Source: Arthrobacter sp. QXT-31
Lineage (GTDB): Bacteria > Actinomycetota > Actinomycetes > Actinomycetales > Micrococcaceae
Direction: 5' to 3'
Length of the DNA: 64,000 bases
Assembly (NCBI RefSeq): GCF_001969265.1
Contig: NZ_CP019304.1
Span: 4,092,001-4,156,000 of the forward strand
In this document: one piece after another, positions 44,158 through 52,241 of the stretch
How the letters are laid out: every line of letters starts with the position of its first letter
Numbering within the stretch: the stretch's first letter is position 1
The notes under the pieces: model-generated
Database searches by the model: none
Told to the model about the DNA's origin: nothing
Seen by the model: the letters and a program-made list of their open reading frames with translations, nothing else
Made by a program: the position numbers and the translations under genes

Positions 44158-44966
44158 GCTTCCGGCTGGCGGCGTGTGCCGAGATGATCTACGGAGAGCT
44201 GCCCCTCGTCGAACGGGTGCGGCGGATCCATGAGCAGGGGTTCGAGGTGGAGCTCTGGGACACCCGGAACCGGGACGTTTCAGCACTGGCTGCCACGGGT
44301 GCCCGGTTTTCCTCCATGAGCGGCTATTTCGGCGGCAGCCTTATCGACCCCGACAGCGCGGACCGGGTGGTTGAATCGGCGGAGAAACTCATTCCGACGG
44401 CACTGGAACTCGGCGTCGAGCGCCTGGTCATCCATCCGGCCGAACTTGGCGACGGCGGGGTTGCCGTACGGCCCCTCCACCGCTCCACTGGCCAGATGTG
44501 GCTGACCGGGCTCCGCACCCTGCAGCGGCTTGGCAGCCTGGGTGAACGGCACGGTGTGGTGTTTGCCCTTGAGAACCTCAATACGGTCCTGGACCATCCG
44601 GGCATACCGCTCGCACGGGCCAAGGACACGCAGGCGCTGGTATCCGCGGCCGACCACCCTAACGTGAGGATGATGCTGGACCTCTACCACGCCCAGATCG
44701 GCGAAGGGAACCTGATCCAGCTTGTCCGTGGCGCACTCCCGTGGATCGGGGAGATCCAGGTGGCTGACGTCCCGGGCAGGTGCGAGCCCGGAACGGGGGA
44801 GATCAAGTACACGGCTGTCGCCAAAGCGATCGCCGACGCCGGCTACTCCGGCGTTATTGGCCTGGAGGCAGCCGCCTCTGGTGGGGCGGGACCCGCTGCG
44901 GGGGACAAGGCCCTGGCGGCGTTCCGGAACGCCTTTTCGGCCGGACTGCTGGCATCATCAAACTAA
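44154..44966 (+). CDS. Hydroxypyruvate isomerase-like TIM-barrel protein
   Basis: A 270-aa AP-endonuclease-2/xylose-isomerase-like barrel. Family-specific blocks are FALENLNTVLDHPG, MMLDLYHAQIGEGNLIQLV and EIQVADVPGRCEPGTGEIKY, close to hydroxypyruvate isomerase (hydroxypyruvate to tartronate semialdehyde). Related barrels such as IolE/IolI act in inositol catabolism, so a different sugar acid is possible. The ATG overlaps the dehydrogenase stop (ATGA). Confidence 0.85.
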   Translation: MSFRLAACAEMIYGELPLVERVRRIHEQGFEVELWDTRNRDVSALAATGARFSSMSGYFGGSLIDPDSADRVVESAEKLIPTALELGVERLVIHPAELGDGGVAVRPLHRSTGQMWLTGLRTLQRLGSLGERHGVVFALENLNTVLDHPGIPLARAKDTQALVSAADHPNVRMMLDLYHAQIGEGNLIQLVRGALPWIGEIQVADVPGRCEPGTGEIKYTAVAKAIADAGYSGVIGLEAAASGGAGPAAGDKALAAFRNAFSAGLLASSN

Positions 44967-44970
44967 TATC

Positions 44971-45020
44971 GTCCTAATGTTAGGACAAACATTGACAAGG
45001 GTGATCCAAGTCACCATGAT
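44971..45020 (+). promoter_or_regulatory. Internal promoter and operator for the ABC importer
   Basis: The perfect 16-bp palindrome GTCCTAATGTTAGGAC (44971-44986) stands directly before a -35 TTGACA (44992-44997) and a -10 CATGAT (45015-45020) with 17-bp spacing. The palindrome differs from the LacI-type sites upstream, so a second regulator is likely. Confidence 0.65.
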
Positions 45021-45087
45021 CAGAGATATCAAGATTCCGGCCAGTGCGCGGTGGCATGGCCGGAGCCCGAATCAAAGGAGATTTTCG

Positions 45088-46083
45088 GTGAAGAAATTTT
45101 CATGGCGGAGGGTGGCGCTCGTTACGGCCGTCGTGCCGATGCTGGCCCTCAGCGCCTGTTCATCCACCGGCGGCAGGGCCCCGGAAAATGCGAACGCCGG
45201 AGCCGGCGGGCAGGCAGCGTCAACGCCGCGCATCAAGGTCGCCCTCATCACCCATGCTGCACCCGGTGACACTTTCTGGGACATTGTCCGCAAGGGCGCC
45301 GAGGAAGCTGCAGCCAAGGACAATGTGGAGCTGCTCTACACCTCAGACCCTGAAGGCGGGCGCCAGGCCCAGCTGATCCAGCAGGCCGTGGACCAGAAGG
45401 TCGACGGCATCGCAGTGACCCTTGCCAAGCCGGACGCTTTGAAGGACGCCCTGAAGAAAGCCACCGACGCCGGCATCCCGGTGGTGAGCCTGAACGCCGG
45501 CGAGTCCGTGTTCGCCCAGCTTGGTGCGTTCACGCACTTCGGGTCGAATGAGAAACTGGCCGGCGAGGCTGTGGGCGACAAGCTCAACTCCCTCGGACTC
45601 AAGCACCCGGTCTGCGTCATCCAGGAGCAGGGACACGTCGGCCTCGAGGCGCGCTGTGGAGGTGTGAAGTCGAAGGTTCCGGCAACCGAAATCCTGTACG
45701 TGCAGGGCACGGACATGACCCAGGTGTCGTCCACGGTGACCGCCAAACTGCAGGCCACCGCTGACGCCGATGTCATCATCGGACTGGGTGCTCCGTACAC
45801 GCTCACCATCCTTAAGGCGGTGACCACGGCCGGCAGCAAGGCCAAGGTGGCCTCCTTTGACATGAACGCCGAACTCGCCCAGAAGATCGCTGACGGCGAC
45901 GTCGAGTTCACCGTCGACCAGCAGCCCTGGCTTCAGGGCTACGGTTCGGTGGATGCGCTGTGGCAGGCAAAGCGCGGCGGCTTCAAGCTCGGCGGGGGCC
46001 AGCCCGTCCTGACCGGGCCCACCATCGTGGACAAGGCCGGAGCAGCCAACGCCCTCACCTTCGCCCAGCAGGGAATCCGCTAG
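45088..46083 (+). CDS. Sugar ABC transporter substrate-binding lipoprotein
   Basis: A 331-aa periplasmic-binding-protein-like (Peripla_BP_4) solute receptor of the ribose/xylose/inositol class. The signal peptide ends at lipobox ALSAC. The mature domain begins PRIKVALITHAAPGDTFWD. LIQQAVDQKVDGIAVTLAKP and GLGAPYTLTIL are typical. GTG at 45088 follows AAAGGAG; longer upstream frames lack support. First gene of the importer operon. Confidence 0.93.
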   Translation: MKKFSWRRVALVTAVVPMLALSACSSTGGRAPENANAGAGGQAASTPRIKVALITHAAPGDTFWDIVRKGAEEAAAKDNVELLYTSDPEGGRQAQLIQQAVDQKVDGIAVTLAKPDALKDALKKATDAGIPVVSLNAGESVFAQLGAFTHFGSNEKLAGEAVGDKLNSLGLKHPVCVIQEQGHVGLEARCGGVKSKVPATEILYVQGTDMTQVSSTVTAKLQATADADVIIGLGAPYTLTILKAVTTAGSKAKVASFDMNAELAQKIADGDVEFTVDQQPWLQGYGSVDALWQAKRGGFKLGGGQPVLTGPTIVDKAGAANALTFAQQGIR

Positions 46084-46138
46084 AGTCCGCCAGCCCGGTC
46101 CGGCGGTTACGCCGGACCGGGCAGCAAGGAGCATTCCA

Positions 46139-47188
46139 ATGACCATGACCCAGACCATTACCAAACCGGCGGCGACCGACGAACGCGTCGGCAGGCGCAA
46201 TCCGCTGCAGAAGCTGCTTGGCCGTCCCGAGGTGGGCGCCCTCGTCGGCGCGATCGTTTTGTTCGTTTTTTTCGCTTCCGTATCCCCGACCTTTACCCAG
46301 CCGAACGCCTTCGCCACGGTGCTCTACGGGTCCTCGACCATCGGGATCATGGCGGTGGGCGTGTCGCTGCTGATGATCGGCGGCGAGTTTGACCTCTCCA
46401 CCGGTGTTGCGGTGATCAGTTCGGCGCTGACGGCGTCCCTGTTCAGCTGGTACTTCAGCACGAACGTGTGGGTCGGCGTCGGCCTGGCCCTCGTCGTCTC
46501 GCTCAGCATCGGCTTCATCAACGGCTGGATCCTCATCAAGACCAAGCTGCCGAGCTTCATCGTGACCCTGGCAACGTTCCTGATGCTGACCGGCCTGAAC
46601 CTTGGCCTGACCCGGCTGGTCGGCGGCAGTGTGTCCTCGCCGTCGATCTCGAACATGGACGGGTTTTCCTCCGCCCAGGCGATCTTCGCCTCCTCGATCA
46701 CGCTGGGCGGGGTGGAGGTAAAGGTCACCGTGTTCATCTGGATCGCCCTGGTTGCGGTGGCGTCCTGGGTGCTGCTGCGTACCCGCGTGGGCAACTGGAT
46801 CTTCGCTTCCGGCGGGGACGCAAACGCGGCCCGCGCGGTGGGTGTTCCGGTAACGAAGACCAAGATCGGTTTGTTCATGGCCGTCGGATTCTGCGGCTGG
46901 GTTTTGGGGATGCACAACCTGTTCGCGTTCGACGCCGTGCAGTCCGGCGAAGGCGTGGGCAACGAGTTCCTCTACATCATCGCCGCGGTGATCGGCGGCT
47001 GCCTGCTCACCGGCGGGTACGGCTCCGCGGTTGGCGGGGCGATCGGTGCGTTCATCTTCGGCATGGCCAACAAGGGCATCGTCTACGCGCAGTGGAACCC
47101 GGACTGGTTCAAGTTCTTCCTGGGCCTGATGCTGCTGCTGGCCACCATCGTCAACCTCATCGTCAAGCGCCGCGCGGAACTGAAGTAG
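46139..47188 (+). CDS. Sugar ABC transporter permease (RbsC-like)
   Basis: A 349-aa membrane protein of the BPD_transp_2 family with about 8-10 helices. The signatures [19 protein letters not shown] and [20 protein letters not shown] match ribose-type permeases. A single permease gene would act as a homodimer. It lies 55 bp after the binding-protein gene and 10 bp before the ATPase. Confidence 0.93.
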   Translation: MTMTQTITKPAATDERVGRRNPLQKLLGRPEVGALVGAIVLFVFFASVSPTFTQPNAFATVLYGSSTIGIMAVGVSLLMIGGEFDLSTGVAVISSALTASLFSWYFSTNVWVGVGLALVVSLSIGFINGWILIKTKLPSFIVTLATFLMLTGLNLGLTRLVGGSVSSPSISNMDGFSSAQAIFASSITLGGVEVKVTVFIWIALVAVASWVLLRTRVGNWIFASGGDANAARAVGVPVTKTKIGLFMAVGFCGWVLGMHNLFAFDAVQSGEGVGNEFLYIIAAVIGGCLLTGGYGSAVGGAIGAFIFGMANKGIVYAQWNPDWFKFFLGLMLLLATIVNLIVKRRAELK

Positions 47189-47198
47189 GAGCCGAGCC

Positions 47199-48179
47199 AT
47201 GAACGCACACCAGATTGACCAGCAGACGCTGCTCAAGGACGAAAAAGACCCGCTGACGCACACCCCTGTCCACCTGCTTTCGCTGGAGAACGTCGGCAAG
47301 CATTACGGCAACATCATCGCGCTGCGCGACGTCACGATGGCGGTGGACAACGGCCGCGTCACCTGCGTCCTCGGCGACAACGGTGCCGGGAAGTCCACGC
47401 TGATCAAGATCATCGCGGGCCTGCACCAGCATGACGAGGGCATCTTCAGGATCATGGGGGAGGAGCGCAAGCTGAATTCACCGCGGGAGGCCCTGGACGC
47501 CGGCATCGCCGCGGTGTACCAGGACCTGGCCGTCGTGTCGCTCATGCCGATCTGGCGGAACTTCTTCCTGGGCTCCGAACTGACCACCGGCGGGGGACCC
47601 TTCAAACGCCTGGACGTCCAGCGGATGAAGGACATCACCAAGAAGGAGCTCTCGGACATGGGCATCGACCTGCGCGATGTCGAACAGCCTATCGGGCAGC
47701 TCTCCGGCGGTGAACGCCAGTGCGTGGCGATCGCCCGTGCCGTGTACTTCGGAGCCAAGGTCCTGATCCTGGACGAACCCACCGCCGCCCTCGGCGTGAA
47801 GCAGTCCGGCGTCGTGCTCCGTTACATCCTCCAGGCAAGGGACCGCGGCCTCGGCGTCATCTTCATCACCCACAACCCGCACCACGCCTTCCCCGTCGGC
47901 GACCGGTTCCTGCTCCTCAAGCGCGGCAAATCCATCGGCTACTACGAGAAAAAGGACATCACGCTCGAGGAGCTCACCGCGCAGATGGCCGGCGGCGCAG
48001 AACTGGCCGAACTGGCGCACGAACTCGAACAGCTCGGCGGCCACACCGACGCCCTCAAGGAAGTCCAGGCCGAAGTCGCCGACGTGCACGAGACCACGCC
48101 GGATGCCGGCAAGTCCTTGCAAGCCGACAGGGTCCCGGATTCCGGCAGGGTTCCGGAATCCGGCCGGGCACCGGAGTAA
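47199..48179 (+). CDS. Sugar ABC transporter ATP-binding protein (single-domain, FrcA-like)
   Basis: A 326-aa ATPase with one nucleotide-binding domain. Walker A is [10 protein letters not shown]-loop AAVYQDLAV, signature [14 protein letters not shown], Walker [12 protein letters not shown] and H-loop FITHNPHHA. Most ribose-type importers use a double-domain ATPase of about 500 aa; this is the single-domain kind, like fructose FrcA. The C-terminal 75 residues are hydrophilic and end in [12 protein letters not shown] repeats. Confidence 0.92.
   Translation: MNAHQIDQQTLLKDEKDPLTHTPVHLLSLENVGKHYGNIIALRDVTMAVDNGRVTCVLGDNGAGKSTLIKIIAGLHQHDEGIFRIMGEERKLNSPREALDAGIAAVYQDLAVVSLMPIWRNFFLGSELTTGGGPFKRLDVQRMKDITKKELSDMGIDLRDVEQPIGQLSGGERQCVAIARAVYFGAKVLILDEPTAALGVKQSGVVLRYILQARDRGLGVIFITHNPHHAFPVGDRFLLLKRGKSIGYYEKKDITLEELTAQMAGGAELAELAHELEQLGGHTDALKEVQAEVADVHETTPDAGKSLQADRVPDSGRVPESGRAPE
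48130..48177 (+). repeat. 18-bp tandem duplication at the ATPase C-terminus
   Basis: AGGGTCCCGGATTCCGGC is followed by AGGGTTCCGGAATCCGGC and a partial third unit, ending at the stop. They encode [16 protein letters not shown]. Confidence 0.8.
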
Positions 48180-48205
48180 GGAAACCAGGGAAGGCAAGGA
48201 GGAGC

Positions 48206-49240
48206 ATGACAGAAGTAACTCTTGGGCTCGTGGGAGTCGGCCGCATCGGCGCCATGCACGCCCGGAACATCACCGGCCTGAATGACCTGATGAACCCGCA
48301 AGGCACCGCGGTGCACCTCAAGTTGACCGACGTCGCCGCAGAGCACGCCCGGTCGCTGGCTGCAGGAATACGCGCCGGATTCGTTCCGTCCGTTGAGGCA
48401 CTGCTTGAATCCGGCGTCGATGGCCTGGTCATCGCTACCGGAACGGCCACGCATCCGGATTTGATCAGTGCGGGCGTCGACGCCGGCATCCCGGTGTTCT
48501 GCGAAAAGCCCGTGGCCGTGAACGTGCCGGAATCACTGCCCGTGCTCGACCACATCCGGGCTGGGGGCGGTACGGTGCAGATCGGCCACCAGCGGCGGTT
48601 CGATCCCGGCTACCTCGAGGCCAAGCGTGCCTTCGGCGCCGGGGAGTTGGGATGGCTCCATACCATCCGGGCGGTCACGTGCGATATGGCACCGCCGCCG
48701 GTGGAGTTCCTCGCAACCTCCGGCGGGCTCTTCCGTGACTGCTCCGTCCACGATTTCGATATCCTCCGGTGGCTCACCGGCAGGGAAATCGTGGAGGTTT
48801 TCGCCAAGGGGTCAAACAACGGTGACCCCGCAATCGGCGCCGTCGGGGACGTCGACACCGCGCTCGCCGTGGTGACGTTTGACGACGGCAGCGTCGGAAC
48901 GGTCTCGGCCACCCGCTACAACGGGGCTGGCCACGATGTCCGGCTGGAACTCCAGGGATCCGCCGGGTCCGTGATGGTGGGGATGGACGAGCAGATGGCG
49001 ATGTCCTCCGCTGAACCCGGAGTAGCTTTCCCGGCCGGGCCGCCGCACACGACTTTCGCCGAGCGGTTCCACACGGCGTACCGTGCCGAGATGGCGGCCT
49101 TCGTGGAACTGGTGCTGGGGCAGCGGGAGAACCCGTGCACACCTGAGGACGCCGTTGCGGCATCGATGGTGGCTGACGCTGCCCAGGCGTCGCTGCAGTC
49201 CGGGGAACCGGTGCGCGTCGCGCTCCAGACGGCGGGCTGA
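48206..49240 (+). CDS. Gfo/Idh/MocA family oxidoreductase (inositol 2-dehydrogenase-like)
   Basis: A 344-aa NAD-dependent dehydrogenase. Rossmann motif LGLVGVGRIGAMHARNI, catalytic lysine in VFCEKPVAVN, QIGHQRRFDPGY, and FRDCSVHDFDILRWLTG match inositol 2-dehydrogenase-like enzymes closely. It has the strong site AAGGAGGAGC before the ATG at 48206. It ends the importer operon and probably oxidises the imported sugar or polyol; inositol is the best guess. Confidence 0.9.
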   Translation: MTEVTLGLVGVGRIGAMHARNITGLNDLMNPQGTAVHLKLTDVAAEHARSLAAGIRAGFVPSVEALLESGVDGLVIATGTATHPDLISAGVDAGIPVFCEKPVAVNVPESLPVLDHIRAGGGTVQIGHQRRFDPGYLEAKRAFGAGELGWLHTIRAVTCDMAPPPVEFLATSGGLFRDCSVHDFDILRWLTGREIVEVFAKGSNNGDPAIGAVGDVDTALAVVTFDDGSVGTVSATRYNGAGHDVRLELQGSAGSVMVGMDEQMAMSSAEPGVAFPAGPPHTTFAERFHTAYRAEMAAFVELVLGQRENPCTPEDAVAASMVADAAQASLQSGEPVRVALQTAG

Positions 49241-49246
49241 CAGCGC

Positions 49247-49272
49247 TGCCATACAGAACTGCCGTACAGAAA
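49247..49272 (+). repeat. 13-bp tandem duplication after a dehydrogenase stop
   Basis: TGCCATACAGAAC is followed by TGCCGTACAGAAA, six bases after the stop codon of the second Gfo/Idh/MocA gene. Confidence 0.75.
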
Positions 49273-49275
49273 GGG

Positions 49276-49317
49276 GAAGCCCCGCCTTCACGCTTGTCGG
49301 CGTGAAGGCGGGGCTTC
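49276..49317 (-). terminator. Intrinsic terminator of tRNA-Lys copy 1
   Basis: A perfect 18-bp stem (49276-49293 with 49300-49317) has a 6-nt loop, 2 bp from the tRNA CCA end. On the minus strand CCCCTTTCT follows. It may also stop read-through from the convergent dehydrogenase operon. Confidence 0.85.
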
Positions 49318-49319
49318 GC

Positions 49320-49395
49320 TGGTGCACCCCCCGGGACTTGAACCCGGAACCCATTGATTAAGAGTCAATTGCTCTGCCAATTGAGCTAGAGGTGC
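49320..49395 (-). tRNA. tRNA-Lys (CUU anticodon), copy 1
   Basis: A 76-nt tRNA including encoded CCA. The acceptor GCACCTC pairs with GGGGTGC, discriminator A. The anticodon stem ATTGA/TCAAT encloses CTCTTAA, giving CUU (AAG codons). The T-arm is CCGGG/CCCGG. It is identical to the second copy 265 bp away. Confidence 0.95.
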
Positions 49396-49542
49396 ATCTG
49401 TTGTTTGGTTCATCTGCGGGCTTTTGGTTCCCGCGTTGACCTCCGCAACGACATGCAACTCTACACGAAGTTTTGGTTGCGACAACACACGCCCGTTTCC
49501 CGCGCGCCGGTATTCGGCGCAATGGCTTTTCCCGGAACGACA

Positions 49543-49581
49543 AAGCCCCGCCTTCAGGCTTTCGCCTTGAAGACGGGGCTT
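49543..49581 (-). terminator. Intrinsic terminator of tRNA-Lys copy 2
   Basis: AAGCCCCG/CGGGGCTT outer stem plus an inner CTTCA/TGAAG stem with a mismatch and a bulge. It is the diverged counterpart of the copy 1 terminator. On the minus strand GGCTTTGTCGTT follows. Confidence 0.75.
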
Positions 49582-49584
49582 CGG

Positions 49585-49660
49585 TGGTGCACCCCCCGGG
49601 ACTTGAACCCGGAACCCATTGATTAAGAGTCAATTGCTCTGCCAATTGAGCTAGAGGTGC
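49585..49660 (-). tRNA. tRNA-Lys (CUU anticodon), copy 2
   Basis: The sequence is identical to the copy at 49320-49395, with encoded CCA. It has its own terminator and its own upstream flank, so each copy is probably transcribed separately. Confidence 0.95.
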
Positions 49661-49777
49661 ATTTTGTTGTCTTGTTCATCCGCGGGCTTTTATTCCCTCG
49701 CTGACCTCCGCAACGACATGTAACTTTACACGAACTTTTGGCCGGTGTGAAATCGGGGCGGAGTGGACGTGCCAGCG

Positions 49778-50938
49778 CTACCGCGGGAGCCGCAAAATCA
49801 GCGCGAAATCAGGGTTTTGGTTGTTGCTGAGGGCCCACAAATCACCGTTAGGCGCCAGCGAAACGTTCCTGATCCGCCCAAACTCCCGTGTGAAATAGCC
49901 CACAGGATCCCCGGCATTTTCACCGGCGAGCGGTACGGCCCAGATGCGCTGGCCCCGCAGCGCGCCGAGATACGCCGTGTTGCCAACAATTTCCAGCCCG
50001 CTGGGCGAGGAGTCCGCTGTCGACGGCCAGACAGTCTCGGCGTCGATGAAGCCGTCCCGGTGGGGCGCCCCCGTGACCTCCGGCCACCCGTAGTTGCCGC
50101 CCGGCTGGATCAGGTTGAGTTCGTCATTCACATCCGGGCCGAACTCGCTGGCCCAGAGCCGGCCCTGGCTGTCCCATGCCAAGCCCTGGACGTTGCGGTG
50201 GCCAAGGCTGTAGACGGGGTTGTTCGGAAAGGGATTGCCGGGAGCGGGAGCGCCCGCCTTGGTGAGCCGCAGGATCTTTCCGCCCAGTGCGTTCCGGTCC
50301 TGAGGTTGTTCGCGGCGCTGCGAGTCACCCGTGCCCACATAGAGGAATCCGTCCGGACCGAAGCGGATCCTGCCTCCGTTGTGCGTGGAGGCCTTGGACA
50401 TGCCGGAGAAGATGACTTCCGGCTCGCCCAGCCGAAGGCTCCCGTCCGCGGATTCCAGGCGCATACGGGCAATCCGGTTGTCGTCGGCCGCGGTGAAGTA
50501 AGCGTAGAGATAGCGGTCCGAGGCGAAGTCAGGCGACAGCGCCAGGCCCATCAGCCCGCCTTCGCCGCCGGGTACGACGCCGGGCACGGCACCGATGGTG
50601 CCGACCCTGCCGTCAGTGACGGATTTGAGGAGTGCCGTATCGCGTTCGGAAATGACGGCCGTGCCGTCCGGCAGGAACACGGTCGACCAGGGAATCTGCA
50701 GCCCCTCGATCCTGCCCCGCACTTCCGGTGCCTGCGGCGGAGAGGGGGCTGCCGGGCTGGAAGAAGTGCCCTGTGTGGTGGGAGCCGGCGCGGAGGCCGA
50801 AGTAGCCCCACCGGTTGTCGGCGGGGTGCTGCCCGGGGCCGGGGCGCCGCCGTCCCCGGTGCAGGCGGACAGCGACATCGTTAGGGCGGACATGGCGACG
50901 GCAGCCGCGGCGGCTTGTATCGGATGGTTGCGTCTCAT
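49778..50938 (-). CDS. PQQ-dependent sugar dehydrogenase-like lipoprotein
   Basis: A 386-aa secreted beta-propeller of the glucose/sorbosone dehydrogenase family (soluble Gdh, Hhip-like). The signal peptide ends at lipobox LSAC (Cys26), followed by a 45-residue Pro/Thr/Ser linker. Family blocks are GLQIPWSTVFLPDGTAVISE, GEGGLMGLALSPDF, THNGGRIRFGPDGFLYVGTGD and GHRNVQGLAWDSQGRLWASE. Electrons would pass to the respiratory chain. Real substrate and PQQ use are unproven. AAGGA precedes the ATG. Confidence 0.9.
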   Translation of the reverse strand: MRRNHPIQAAAAAVAMSALTMSLSACTGDGGAPAPGSTPPTTGGATSASAPAPTTQGTSSSPAAPSPPQAPEVRGRIEGLQIPWSTVFLPDGTAVISERDTALLKSVTDGRVGTIGAVPGVVPGGEGGLMGLALSPDFASDRYLYAYFTAADDNRIARMRLESADGSLRLGEPEVIFSGMSKASTHNGGRIRFGPDGFLYVGTGDSQRREQPQDRNALGGKILRLTKAGAPAPGNPFPNNPVYSLGHRNVQGLAWDSQGRLWASEFGPDVNDELNLIQPGGNYGWPEVTGAPHRDGFIDAETVWPSTADSSPSGLEIVGNTAYLGALRGQRIWAVPLAGENAGDPVGYFTREFGRIRNVSLAPNGDLWALSNNQNPDFALILRLPR

Positions 50939-50974
50939 GCGCGTCCTTGGTCCGCGGGCTGCCGCCGCATGGCC

Positions 50975-52015
50975 CTAGCGCCGGGTCCGGCGCGGCGCCC
51001 GGAATCCCGCTGCCTCGGCATGCGCCACGGACAGGAACCAGACCTCCGCCTTGGCGTCCGCGTAGCCGGAGCTGTCTTCGTCGTAATAGGTCATGGCACT
51101 GACGTCGCCCTTGACGGTGTATCCCTCGGGGGCGCTGCCGTCTGCGGCCGGGGCGGCCGAACCTTCACCGTAGGGCTCAGCCCCGGCGGCTGGTGCACTT
51201 ACCGGGGCGACCTGTTCCCGATGGATGGGCTGTTCGCCGAAGCCCCGCTCCGAGCCGAAGCCCTGTTCCAGATGATGAGGCTGCGGTTCGTGGCGCGGAT
51301 GGGCTTCCTGGCGGGGCTGGGCCACATGGCTGGCACCTGCCTCGGTGGCAGCGGACGACTCAATCCGCTGCTGGGTTTCGGCCTCAGCATCCAGGGATTC
51401 GGCCGCTGCAGATTCGGCGCCCGGCAGGGTGGGGGCGTGGGGGTCGGTGTACTCGGCGTGGTGCGTCGGGGCGGCCGGCTGGGCGGGCCGTTCCGTGGCA
51501 GGCTGGGCAGCACGTGGCGCGCCGTGCCCGCCGGAGATGCCAGTCTGGCTGGAGCTGCCGGCCTCTGACCACTGGGCATCCCATTCGGCCTTGTCCCCGT
51601 CGTCGTCCCAGTCATCAACGTCCCGCCCCGCGGACGGCGCCGAGGGGCGGGCGGTGGCGGCTTCCCAGGATTCGATGTCCGGTTCCACATCCTCGGGCTC
51701 CCGGCGCGCCGGTGCGGGGGAGGGGCGGGAGGCCAGCGGTGCGGCTTCCGCCGCTGCCGGCCCGGCGTCCGGTTCGGCAAGACGGCCGGTCTCCGGAACG
51801 GTGCGGGTGATGTCCGACGGCGGCCCCGCCGCTGCTGCGGCAGCGGACGGCGCCCCTTCCGTCCGGGTCGATCCTGCGGAAGTGCTTTCCGCCGGGGAGG
51901 CCAGCTGTTCGTTCCGTGCCGCGTCCGCTGCCGTTCCCCGCGAGGTCCGGTTCAACAGCCACCAAACGACGGCGATGATCAAAACGATGACAATGACCCA
52001 GATAATCCACTCCAT
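50975..52015 (-). CDS. Membrane-anchored protein with C-terminal sunset domain
   Basis: A 346-aa protein. An N-terminal single helix (WIIWVIVIVLIIAVVWWLLN) is followed by some 250 residues of low-complexity, Ala/Pro/Glu/Ser-rich sequence. The compact C-terminal block is EGYTVKGDVSAMTYYDEDS then AEVWFLSVAHAEAAGFR, the sunset domain pattern found in many Micrococcaceae proteins. Topology is inside-facing tail or the reverse; unknown. The ATG at 52015 follows AAAGG; an ATG at 52030 is an alternative. Function unknown. Confidence 0.75.
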   Translation of the reverse strand: MEWIIWVIVIVLIIAVVWWLLNRTSRGTAADAARNEQLASPAESTSAGSTRTEGAPSAAAAAAGPPSDITRTVPETGRLAEPDAGPAAAEAAPLASRPSPAPARREPEDVEPDIESWEAATARPSAPSAGRDVDDWDDDGDKAEWDAQWSEAGSSSQTGISGGHGAPRAAQPATERPAQPAAPTHHAEYTDPHAPTLPGAESAAAESLDAEAETQQRIESSAATEAGASHVAQPRQEAHPRHEPQPHHLEQGFGSERGFGEQPIHREQVAPVSAPAAGAEPYGEGSAAPAADGSAPEGYTVKGDVSAMTYYDEDSSGYADAKAEVWFLSVAHAEAAGFRAPRRTRR

Positions 52016-52123
52016 AGCACAGCCTTTCATCCGTCACGCTAGGTTGCCGTTGCTTGACGGTACGTCGGTGTCAATAGGGCTGTCTAGGCTTGTCAGAGCC
52101 GGTTTTGGCTACGGAAGACGGTC

Positions 52124-52150
52124 CTCACGTCTCATATGATGAGACGTGAG
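52124..52150. promoter_or_regulatory. Long palindrome upstream of ilvD
   Basis: CTCACGTCTCAT (52124-52135) and ATGAGACGTGAG (52139-52150) are perfect 12-bp arms around ATG. The inner CATATGATGAGA is shared, with one change, with the ilvB promoter region (CATATGGTGAGA at 54079-54090), which suggests one branched-chain amino acid regulator binds both. Confidence 0.65.
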
Positions 52151-52241
52151 TCCACTATTTGGGCCAGTTTTTTCTGGAAATTGGGCAAAAGGGGCCGCTT
52201 CCGGTCGTTGGCGGTCCTTGAGGAGTCATAGACTTTGACCC

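Larger units (their letters stand above)
49276..49741. repeat. Tandem segmental duplication of the tRNA-Lys unit
   Basis: Two blocks of about 200 bp repeat with a 265-bp period: terminator hairpin, tRNA, and 81 bp of upstream flank ending in the shared ACACGAANTTTTGG. The tRNAs are identical, the flanks recognisably similar but diverged. About 65 bp of unrelated sequence separates the blocks. Confidence 0.8.

Noticed and set aside
44722..45087. Extended N-terminus of the sugar-binding protein
   Set aside because: It overlaps the isomerase gene and would place the signal peptide internally; GTG 45088 with AAAGGAG gives a normal lipoprotein signal.
47720..48205. Fusion of the ATPase region with the second dehydrogenase
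   Set aside because: The upstream frame is a shadow of the ATPase gene; AAGGAGGAGC and the Rossmann start place the dehydrogenase ATG at 48206.
49276..49741. Attachment site of an integrated element at the tRNA-Lys genes
   Set aside because: The second copy is a full tRNA with flanks, not a 3'-end fragment, and no integrase or foreign cargo lies between.
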